A stretch of 8,066 bases of DNA from JANYCO01 sp964437245 (GTDB lineage: Bacteria; Bacteroidota; Bacteroidia; Cytophagales; Cytophagaceae): positions 1 to 8,066 of the forward strand of contig CAYTGJ010000178.1 in NCBI GenBank assembly GCA_964437245.1, written 5' to 3'. The notes beneath the pieces were generated by a model. It was given only the letters and a program-made list of their open reading frames with translations, had not been told where the DNA came from and did not search any database. The stretch's first letter is position 1; every line of letters starts with the position of its first letter. This document shows, piece after piece, positions 1 to 6,032 of this stretch. The translations under genes and the position numbers were made by a program.

Positions 1-2
1 CC

Positions 3-3000
3 TGGAATTCCGGTGCATTATCAGGACCTGTTCAATTAAGAATTTTGGAGCAAAGTGGAGTAGGATGTACGAACGGAGACGATTTTGCCATTGATGATAT
101 TAATTTCATAGGAGGATGTCAGTTTGGAGCAGCGGGCCCGACCCCTGATCTTGGTCCTGATCAGACATTATGTGGAAAAGGAGGTTCTATTACCCTGAGT
201 GCAGGAGTCCCTGCATCCGGTCCTCATTATACCTATTCCTGGAGTACAGGGCTGAATGGTTCAGGAGTTTCCAGTGTTCCGAACCTGGTAGTGACTGCTC
301 CTGGTACGTATTCTGTATGTGTAAGCTACAATGGATCCTGTACAAGATCCGATGTGATCGTGATCTCGGACGACTATTCTATTAATTTAGGTCCTGACCG
401 GACGCTTTGCAGTCCTCCTACCGTTACCCTGAATGCCGGCTATACCGGTCCGGGGGTGAGCTATCTCTGGACTTACAATGGATCCCCTATACCGGCAGCT
501 TCTGCTCAGACATATGTGGCCAACCAGGCCGGTACTTATACTGTTCAGGTATCCGATCCCGGTTGTGGAATAAGAGAAGATGAGATCATCATTACATCTT
601 CTACCATTACAGCCAATAATGCGCAGTTTTGTACAGTACCTTCTTCTGTAGATCTTTCCGTCAATGGAATGGGCGGGACGTACAACTGGTACGACGGTCC
701 GGCTCCGGGTGGAACCCTGGTACAGGCGAACTCTACTAGTTATACCACTCCGCCGCTTTCGGCTACTACTACTTATTATGTGGAAGATGCTTCTTCGTTT
801 AGCTATACCGTGGGACCAGCAAGTCAGTTGAGCGGATGGGGAAGAAGTGGTAACCTTTCTAATCATTATTTACGCTTTGATGCGACGAGTGCTTTTGTAC
901 TGGATTATGTGACGGTGCATGCCTATAACCAATGGAATTCCAATTTTACTGTTTCAATAGTGTTGGCCAACAGTGCAGGTACTGTACTGGCTACTTCTCC
1001 TGCTGTAACTGTGGCGGGGGGAACTAATACTACCCCACATAGAATTCCGGTAGGACTTTCGGTCCCGGTAGGAACAAATTTACGTATGTACGCTATTACT
1101 TCCGGCGGACAGATCCATTACGATGGCAATTCACACCCCACATCTAACTGGCCTTATCAGGTAGCGGGTGTTGTAAATATTCATACAAATGTCAGCGACG
1201 GTAATATCGTTCAGAATTCCTATAATCATCTATACAACTGGGAGATCTCTTCCGGAGCGATTTGTGACCGGGTCCCTGTTACGGCTGTACAATTCTGCCC
1301 GCCCTCTTGTGTACCTCCTTCTGCCGCTCAGATCTCTAATCCATCGCCGGTGGTATTATGTACTGGTGGTACGGTAATATTGAATGCCAATCATGAGCCA
1401 GGATATGAATATACGTGGGTGAGAAATGGAGTAGCTGTAGCGGGACCTACGGTGAACTTGTTTGACTATACTGCAAATACTGTAGGAACTTATTCGGTCA
1501 GGATCACGGAAACCGGTAGCCCTTTTTGTTTTCTTCAGTCGGCGACAGTGGACGTGGTAGAGTTTAATGTAGGAGCCGTAGATCTGATCCCGGATTATGC
1601 TACCTGTAATCCTTCCCAGACACTGGATGCAATAGTCTCCGGTACAGGAGTGACCTATATCTGGGAGCGAAATGCTGCCGTGATCCCGGGGGCAACCAGC
1701 CGTACGTATACGATCAGTGACCTGGGAGCATACCGGGTTTGGGTAACGCATCCTGTCTGCGGAGCAGCTTCTGATGTAGTGGTCGTAAGTGCCGGAACAT
1801 ATTCCATTAATCTGGGAAGCGACCGGAATTTGTGCACTCCTGCTTTTTATAACCTGGATGCCGGCTTTACTGCTTCGGGAGTAACGTACCAATGGCAATC
1901 TCCGGTAGGAACAAGTATTCCCGGAGCAAATGCCCGGACCTATTATGTAAATGCTCCCGGAACCTACCGGGTAGTGGTGACCCATCCTTTCTGCGGTACA
2001 CAAAGCGATGATATTAACATTACCTCTTCTCTGGGAAGTCCTTCAAACGGTGACTTCTGCAGCGATGATCCTTCCAATAATACGGCTACGCTTTCAATGA
2101 CCGGTACCGGACCTTTTGAATGGTATGATGATCCTACAGGCGGAACATTACTGAATACCGGCGGAACCTATACGACTCCTCCACTGACTGCTCCTGCGAC
2201 CTATTATGTCAAAAATGCTTCTTCTTTCAAAATAAGCAAAGGACCTTTGAATGTGGATGCTCCGATGGATCCGGCGGTAAGTGCTACTCAGACGTACCGG
2301 ACACAAGGAGGGCAGCAGGGATATACCAATACAACGGATCAGTACCTTCAGTTTACAGCCTTGAAGGACATGACCTTTGATTCGGTCACGGTGTACCTGA
2401 TGTATCCGGGCTATACCAGTACCGTAAACCTGAGTATTGATGTCAGAAATGTTACCAGCGGAACCCCAGGTGTTTCCATCTCAGGCAGCCCTGTGAACTA
2501 TAGCTTCAACAACGTAGGAGTATACGATTGTGGAGGAGGGTGTAATAATACGAATATGAGTTATCCTGTACAGATCCCGTTAGGAGGGTTGAATCTTGTA
2601 GCAGGACAAACTTACCGGATCTATAATTCAGGAGGGTTTCAGATCATGAGAACTCAACCGGGATCAGGACCAGTTATTCCGATGAATTCTACCGTGTTTG
2701 ATGAAGCAGGAATCATTGATTTTAATGGGATAGGAAATATCTGGGGCTGTAATTGCCAGTATCCCGGATTCTTCAATATGATCTTTTCTGCCGGAATGGA
2801 TTGTGATCGTATCCCGGTACAGGCGATGGATATAGGACCTTGTATTGTTACTCCGGTGAGTTGGCTGGACTTTACCGCTACTTCCAGAACTTCGGATGTC
2901 CTGCTGGAGTGGGCTACGGCTTCTGAAAATAACAATAACTTCTTTATTGTACAACGCTCAGTGGATGGACTAAATTGGGAATCGATCGGGCAGGTTCCCG

Positions 3001-3389
3001 GAAACAATCATTCCAATGTGATCCGTTATTATAGCTTTACAGACCAGGAGCCGCCGGGCGGATTAGTCTACTATAGAATTGTTCAGCAGGATTTTGACGG
3101 GACGCAGGAGAGCAGTGAAGTAAAGAATGTCAGAAGGAATTCTGTAGGTACCGTGAGCATATTGCCTAATCCGTTCACTTCAACCACCAACGTGCTGATT
3201 TCCGGAGACGCAGATGAGTTTATCGCACTGGAGATAGTGGATGTAAACGGGAAAACATTATATGTTCGTAACGGAGAATTGGCCAATCAGGTCATAGAAG
3301 TGGGACGTGATTTGGGCAGTGGTCTTTATTTTCTGAAGATAACCTCGGGCCAGGAGCAGAAGACCTATAAGATCATTAAGGAGCAGTAA
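3..3389 (+). CDS. Large T9SS-exported multidomain surface protein, 3' portion (5'-truncated by window edge)
   Basis: The frame is open from base 3 to a TAA at 3387-3389 (1128 visible residues). The true start lies upstream; an in-frame TTG at 45 is not a credible start. Numbering from that TTG, residues 1-25 end a lectin/MAM-like beta-sandwich (GDDFAIDDINF). Then come PKD/Ig-like domains at about 35-108 and 112-185, a CHU_C-associated (Ig_7-like) domain at 190-250 (WYDGPAPGGT, TYYVEDASS), and a beta-sandwich at about 251-420 ending CDRVPV. Ig-like domains at 427-507, 513-583 and 587-661, an Ig_7-like domain at 665-727 and a beta-sandwich at 728-933 ending CDRIPVQA repeat that order. An FN3-like domain (937-1030) and a T9SS type A sorting domain (1034-1114: LPNPF, VDVNGK, GLYFLKI) finish the protein. 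By family knowledge it crosses the outer membrane by T9SS and is surface-anchored or released. An adhesive or matrix role is inference; no catalytic domain is visible. Confidence 0.95.
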   Translation, partial: WNSGALSGPVQLRILEQSGVGCTNGDDFAIDDINFIGGCQFGAAGPTPDLGPDQTLCGKGGSITLSAGVPASGPHYTYSWSTGLNGSGVSSVPNLVVTAPGTYSVCVSYNGSCTRSDVIVISDDYSINLGPDRTLCSPPTVTLNAGYTGPGVSYLWTYNGSPIPAASAQTYVANQAGTYTVQVSDPGCGIREDEIIITSSTITANNAQFCTVPSSVDLSVNGMGGTYNWYDGPAPGGTLVQANSTSYTTPPLSATTTYYVEDASSFSYTVGPASQLSGWGRSGNLSNHYLRFDATSAFVLDYVTVHAYNQWNSNFTVSIVLANSAGTVLATSPAVTVAGGTNTTPHRIPVGLSVPVGTNLRMYAITSGGQIHYDGNSHPTSNWPYQVAGVVNIHTNVSDGNIVQNSYNHLYNWEISSGAICDRVPVTAVQFCPPSCVPPSAAQISNPSPVVLCTGGTVILNANHEPGYEYTWVRNGVAVAGPTVNLFDYTANTVGTYSVRITETGSPFCFLQSATVDVVEFNVGAVDLIPDYATCNPSQTLDAIVSGTGVTYIWERNAAVIPGATSRTYTISDLGAYRVWVTHPVCGAASDVVVVSAGTYSINLGSDRNLCTPAFYNLDAGFTASGVTYQWQSPVGTSIPGANARTYYVNAPGTYRVVVTHPFCGTQSDDINITSSLGSPSNGDFCSDDPSNNTATLSMTGTGPFEWYDDPTGGTLLNTGGTYTTPPLTAPATYYVKNASSFKISKGPLNVDAPMDPAVSATQTYRTQGGQQGYTNTTDQYLQFTALKDMTFDSVTVYLMYPGYTSTVNLSIDVRNVTSGTPGVSISGSPVNYSFNNVGVYDCGGGCNNTNMSYPVQIPLGGLNLVAGQTYRIYNSGGFQIMRTQPGSGPVIPMNSTVFDEAGIIDFNGIGNIWGCNCQYPGFFNMIFSAGMDCDRIPVQAMDIGPCIVTPVSWLDFTATSRTSDVLLEWATASENNNNFFIVQRSVDGLNWESIGQVPGNNHSNVIRYYSFTDQEPPGGLVYYRIVQQDFDGTQESSEVKNVRRNSVGTVSILPNPFTSTTNVLISGDADEFIALEIVDVNGKTLYVRNGELANQVIEVGRDLGSGLYFLKITSGQEQKTYKIIKEQ
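147..1304 (+). repeat. Supermodule copy 1: two PKD/Ig-like domains, Ig_7-like, beta-sandwich
   Basis: This block covers residues 35-420 (counted from the TTG at 45). It runs DLGPDQTLC, YSINLGPDRTLC, FCTVPSS, WYDGPAPGGT, TYYVEDASSF and ends in a roughly 170-residue beta-rich domain closing with CDRVPV. The same order recurs in 1581-2843, so this appears to be one unit of an intragenic duplication that has since diverged. Boundaries were set by eye from matching motifs. Confidence 0.75.
1581..2843 (+). repeat. Supermodule copy 2: two PKD/Ig-like domains, Ig_7-like, beta-sandwich
   Basis: This block covers residues 513-933. It repeats the motif order of copy 1: DLIPDYATC, YSINLGSDRNLC, FCSDDPS, WYDDPTGGT, TYYVKNASSF, and a beta-rich domain ending CDRIPVQA. 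The extra Ig-like domain at residues 427-507 (C439/C495) lies between the two copies. The terminal beta-sandwich is longer than in copy 1 and carries a Cys-rich insert (CGGGCNN at 829-835). Confidence 0.75.
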
Positions 3390-3420
3390 GAAGGGATTGC
3401 CTTTGACCTTCTCTGAATTC

Positions 3421-3482
3421 AAATCCTTTTCTGTGCCAATCCAGGTATAGAAAAGGATTTTTTTATACCTGGATTGGCACAG
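3421..3482 (+). terminator. Terminator region with two interleaved inverted repeats (A-B-A'-B')
   Basis: Arm A (3421-3431, AAATCCTTTTC) is perfectly complementary to A' (3450-3460) and is followed by a T-run (3458-3464), as in an intrinsic terminator, but its loop is 18 bases. That loop is arm B (3432-3449), itself perfectly complementary to B' (3464-3481). With flanking pairs, the B hairpin becomes a 24-bp stem (3431-3454 with 3459-3482), one G-T wobble and a GGAT loop. A-A' and the extended B-B' stem use the same bases, so they compete or form a pseudoknot. A smaller inverted repeat, AGAAGG/CCTTCT (3389-3394, 3407-3412), precedes it just after the stop codon. The likely role is ending transcription of the upstream surface-protein gene. 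Confidence 0.75.
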
Positions 3483-3485
3483 GTT

Positions 3486-3605
3486 CGTGTTTTTTAGAAT
3501 GTTTTTCGGTTAAGAAGGATTTAAAAAGAGAGAGCTGTTTTGAAAAAAAGCAGAATACTGTATCTTGCAGTGACGTTTTTTTAGAGGTCCCCGTGTTTTT
3601 TAGAA
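3486..3605 (+). repeat. 14-base direct repeat spanning the sigma-factor start codon
   Basis: CGTGTTTTTTAGAA occurs at 3486-3499 and again, perfectly, at 3592-3605, where it contains the GTG start of the sigma-factor gene. The copies are 106 bases apart and in different frames. From the upstream GTG (3487) a short frame reads MFFRMFFG and stops at 3511-3513. It may be a small duplication or chance in T-rich sequence. Confidence 0.6.
3539..3567 (+). promoter_or_regulatory. Candidate Bacteroidota housekeeping promoter for the sigma/TPR operon
   Basis: TTTG at 3539-3542 and TATCTTG at 3561-3567 are 18 bases apart. They approximate the Bacteroidota -33 TTTG and -7 TAnnTTTG elements, the -7 element lacking one T. 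Transcription would begin near 3574, giving a leader of about 20 bases. AGAGG (3583-3587) lies 5 bases before the GTG start and could act as a weak ribosome binding site. Confidence 0.45.
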
Positions 3606-4165
3606 AGCAACATATCAAACTTGAATTTTCAGATCTGGAATTAATAGACCGGTATAAGAATTCCGGCTATACCGGTTATGCAGGAGAATTGTTTCAGCGC
3701 TATAGCCACCTGGTGTTAGGTGTTTGTATGAAATACCTGAAAAATGAAGAGGAAAGCAGGGATGCCGTGATGAATATTTTTGAGAAACTGCTTTTGGACC
3801 TTAAAAAACACAAAATAGACAGTTTTAGACCCTGGATACACGTGGTGGCCCGGAATTATTGTCTGATGTACCTGAGAGCAAACAAAAAGATTGATCTGAA
3901 ATTTGAAGATACCGAAAGCGAATTTATGGAAATCGCTTACCATATGCATCCTGTAGAAGAAAGGGACTCGGAAGAATCATTCAGCAAGTTGGATGGATGC
4001 CTTGAAAAACTGGCTGAAGAGCAGAAAAAATGTGTGCATCTGTTTTATATAGACGAAAAGTGCTATAAGGAAGTAGCTGCAATCACAGGGTATGAAATGA
4101 ATAAAGTTAAAAGCTATATCCAGAACGGCAAGCGGAATTTAAAAAATTGCATGGAAGGTGAATAA
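3593..4165 (+). CDS. ECF-family RNA polymerase sigma factor
   Basis: This 190-residue protein is of usual length for an extracytoplasmic-function sigma-70 factor, which binds core RNA polymerase and directs it to a dedicated promoter set. Region 2 spans about residues 29-98 (GELFQRYSHLVLGVCMKYLK, then DAVMNIFEKLL and WIHVVARNYCLMYLR). Region 4 spans about 133-184, with the helix-turn-helix around CYKEVAAITGYEMNKVKSYI. The linker (100-130) is acidic. The start is GTG at 3593, since the N-terminal FFRKQ followed by LELIDRY fits the family; AGAGG lies 5 bases upstream. The stop overlaps the next start by 8 bases, so the two genes are almost certainly co-transcribed and translationally coupled. 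The target genes cannot be read from this window; the flanking surface-protein genes are candidates only by position. Confidence 0.93.
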   Translation: MFFRKQHIKLEFSDLELIDRYKNSGYTGYAGELFQRYSHLVLGVCMKYLKNEEESRDAVMNIFEKLLLDLKKHKIDSFRPWIHVVARNYCLMYLRANKKIDLKFEDTESEFMEIAYHMHPVEERDSEESFSKLDGCLEKLAEEQKKCVHLFYIDEKCYKEVAAITGYEMNKVKSYIQNGKRNLKNCMEGE

Positions 4166-5417
4166 GCAGAAAAAGATATTTCACAGGCAGGAAGATAAAC
4201 TTCCTTCTACAGAGGATATTTTTGAGTATCTGAAGGAGGAGGTCATTCCGGATAATATACCCTCTAAGTCTTCGGTACCTTCTTCAAAAAATAGAGAACT
4301 GGATGCTTTGGCCGAGCACTATGAGGAAGAAAAAGCTCCGGCTCCTCTCCGGAAAAGTTATTCTGGTCCGAAGTATAGTCATGAGAAGGAAGCACAAGCC
4401 AATAAGAAAAAATACGAAATAGAAAAGGTAATGCTTTCGGATCCATTGGTTTCAGAAGCGATAGAAGGATATGCCTTGTTTCAGGATCCTAAAAAAGCAC
4501 AAACTATTCTGGCCGAAATCAACAGAAATATCCCAGGACAGTCGGGCAGAAGAAATAGTAATCCTGTTTTTATTAAAATAGCGGCTATGTTTTTGGGATT
4601 GCTGATGGTTTCCGGTCTGGTCGTTTATCTGTATGACCAACTCTCCGGAGACAACGTGATCGTAAAGGAACAGGCAAAGCCGGGAAAGCGTCAGGAGGAC
4701 TCGGTTCCTGAGAAACGGATGTCTCCTGATAGTATTGGTTCCCGTCTTGCGATAGAAGCAGGGGAAGCGGAGGAAGGTACGGAGGAATCTAAAGCAGCTC
4801 TCCCCGTCTATTCGGATGCCTATATTGATCCGCAAGCGGATTCCCGTGGCAAAATTCAGGCAGAAAGTGCTGGTGTACACAAAAAAGGAGAAAAAATAGA
4901 AAACTTTTCCGCACAGAAAGCTCTTGCAGCAGGAGATACTTTAGCAACAAAGGAACAACCCGTACAGCCTTCACTGTCGTCTAAAGAGGGTAATATCCCG
5001 GAAGTATTGTCTGAAAAAATGGAGGAGGAGAAAGCCAAACGGTCCAAACCGTTGCAGGATGAGTCTGCGACAAACAATCGTTTCGAAGAAGGTAAACGAT
5101 TGTTTGAACAGGGAAGATACCGAGAGGCTAAAGAATCATTTGCAGAGTTGTTGTCAGTTCAACCGCCGAATCAGGAGGCACTCTATTATACTGCAATGTC
5201 AGATTACAGGACAATGCACTATGAGGCGGCGTTGTCCGGATTTATGAAAGTATTCCCGGCTAACTCCCGTTACGAAGAGGCTCGATGGTATATGGCCCAA
5301 ATCTATGTTGAAACAGGAAAAAAGGAAGAAGCCATGGCGGTATGGAAGGAACTTGCAGGAAGAAAGGGAAGCTATGCCAGGCGAGCAAAAGGGAAATTAA
5401 AAGAATACTCAAAATAA
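4158..5417 (+). CDS. Single-pass membrane protein with periplasmic TPRs, probable sigma regulator (anti-sigma-like)
   Basis: This 419-residue protein has no N-terminal signal peptide. Residues 1-136 are charged and presumably cytoplasmic; 137-158 (VFIKIAAMFLGLLMVSGLVV and following) form one membrane helix. Residues 164-305 are a Glu/Lys/Ser/Pro-rich, probably disordered linker; 308-407 hold about three TPR-like units (RFEEGKRLFEQGRYREAKES onwards). The likely topology is N-inside with TPRs in the periplasm. The N-terminal stretches DIFEYLKEEV (20-29) and EIEKVMLSDPLVSEAIEGY (87-105) resemble the cytoplasmic segment of Bacteroidota membrane proteins encoded next to ECF sigma genes. An anti-sigma or signal-relay role is inferred from that and from the 8-base overlap with the sigma gene; no zinc-finger anti-sigma motif is present. 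The start is GTG at 4158: an in-frame TAA at 4140-4142 excludes an earlier one. It could instead be an envelope scaffold protein. Confidence 0.9.
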   Translation: MNKQKKIFHRQEDKLPSTEDIFEYLKEEVIPDNIPSKSSVPSSKNRELDALAEHYEEEKAPAPLRKSYSGPKYSHEKEAQANKKKYEIEKVMLSDPLVSEAIEGYALFQDPKKAQTILAEINRNIPGQSGRRNSNPVFIKIAAMFLGLLMVSGLVVYLYDQLSGDNVIVKEQAKPGKRQEDSVPEKRMSPDSIGSRLAIEAGEAEEGTEESKAALPVYSDAYIDPQADSRGKIQAESAGVHKKGEKIENFSAQKALAAGDTLATKEQPVQPSLSSKEGNIPEVLSEKMEEEKAKRSKPLQDESATNNRFEEGKRLFEQGRYREAKESFAELLSVQPPNQEALYYTAMSDYRTMHYEAALSGFMKVFPANSRYEEARWYMAQIYVETGKKEEAMAVWKELAGRKGSYARRAKGKLKEYSK

Positions 5418-5514
5418 TACATTTTATTACATTCCGAATCAAAGGAGAAAGAGAGAGGAGGAAGTGGATTCTCAGCTTTAATCAGAATATTTTATTTATT
5501 TAGTAAAGTAAAAT

Positions 5515-5550
5515 CTTGAAATAAGATAAAAATAGCTGAAATATTTCAAG
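5515..5550. promoter_or_regulatory. Cluster of TGAAATA half-sites including a 12-base palindrome
   Basis: TGAAATATTTCA (5537-5548) is a perfect palindrome. A further TGAAATA lies at 5517-5523, exactly 20 bases (about two helical turns) before the palindrome's left half. CTTGAAATA (5515-5523) also pairs perfectly with TATTTCAAG (5542-5550). The spacing could suit a dimeric DNA-binding protein, but the sequence is very AT-rich and chance is possible. Confidence 0.25.
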
Positions 5551-5656
5551 TCGAAAAAGTGAAAATCCTATTACAAGTGTATTTTTTATGTTGTCCTGTT
5601 CTGGATAGAATTTCAATTTTTTGTTGTCATACTATTTAAAAAGACTGGAAAATCAC

Positions 5657-5716
5657 ATACAATTGTATTTTAGTATTAAAAGTAATTTGTAACATTATTA
5701 TAATAAGTACGTACTT
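5657..5716 (+). promoter_or_regulatory. Weak promoter candidate bracketed by two perfect palindromes
   Basis: TTG (5663-5665), 17 bases, then TAATTTG (5683-5689) approximates the Bacteroidota TTG/TAnnTTTG promoter with one base missing in the -7 element. The palindrome ATACAATTGTAT (5657-5668) overlaps the -33 element. AAGTACGTACTT (5705-5716) would lie just after the inferred start near 5696. That is an operator-like layout. If real, it would give the gene at 6033 a leader of about 340 bases, or drive a small RNA. Confidence 0.22.
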
Positions 5717-5876
5717 TAAGGTTAATCCAGAGAAGTGTGATGTATGATTTGTTTAGTATGTGTATTGTTATCAGATGGTTATAAAGACGGGTTACTAAAA
5801 AACAGCGGATGGGATTAATAGGATACTATTCCTGTATGGAAGTAATTGAAAAATCAAATGCTTTTAAATGAGTAAC

Positions 5877-5990
5877 TTATGAGGTTGTTTTACGTTCAAT
5901 CATGCTAATGAGAAATTCAATCGCTGGAGTAAGATCACCATATTCTCTCAGACCCATTGTGAAGGCAGTGCTTTTGGGAAAACTAATAAA
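5877..5990 (-). pseudogene. Possible decayed gene remnant on the minus strand (37 codons, unrecognised)
   Basis: Read on the minus strand from 5990 to a TAA at 5879-5877, this frame has protein-like composition, including MGLREYGDLTPAIEFLISMI from an ATG at 5957. A stop (TAG, 5993-5991) closes it upstream, so it is at most 37 codons. The stretch is less AT-rich than its surroundings. It could be the C-terminal tail of a lost gene or mobile element, or an intact micro-ORF of 26 residues from ATG 5957. I do not recognise the family. Confidence 0.28.
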
Positions 5991-6032
5991 CTAAAATATA
6001 AATAAGGTATAAGAGAGCGCAACTGGTATTTT

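Larger units (their letters stand above)
5418..6032. other. 615-base AT-rich intergenic region without a convincing complete gene
   Basis: The gap separates the sigma/TPR operon from the second surface-protein gene. It is clearly AT-richer than the coding parts. It begins with a pure-purine run (5441-5464), then contains three perfect 12-base palindromes (5537-5548, 5657-5668, 5705-5716), a weak promoter candidate (5663-5689), and a locally less AT-rich stretch (about 5880-5972) with a possible minus-strand gene remnant. No clear intrinsic terminator follows the TPR gene. No good Shine-Dalgarno site precedes ATG 6033. Two tiny + strand frames (14 and 20 codons) have no support. Confidence 0.7.

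Noticed and set aside
45..47. TTG as the start of the first large gene
   Set aside because: The same frame is open back to base 3 and encodes residues continuous with a beta-sandwich domain, so the gene starts before the window.
387..2003. Long minus-strand frames within the first surface-protein gene
   Set aside because: They are antisense shadows rich in Arg, Ser and Cys with no recognisable domains, opposite a clearly coding + strand.
5441..5464. 24-base pure-purine run with a strong AGGAGG-like site before GTG 5464
   Set aside because: The frame that follows is only five codons before a TAA, so no gene is supported; it may simply be the 3' untranslated region of the TPR gene.
5436..5472. 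GAATC/GATTC inverted repeat after the TPR gene as a terminator
   Set aside because: Only 5 bp of stem, a 27-base loop and no T-run.
5809..5871. 20-codon + strand frame (MGLIGYYSCMEVIEKSNAFK)
   Set aside because: It has no ribosome binding site, promoter or recognisable motif, and frames of this length are expected by chance.
5973..6004. TTTG (5973-5976) with TATAAATA (5997-6004) as promoter for the gene at 6033
   Set aside because: The spacing is acceptable but the second element matches TAnnTTTG only at its TA; read as a -7 element, TGCTTTTG (5969-5976) has no -33 partner.
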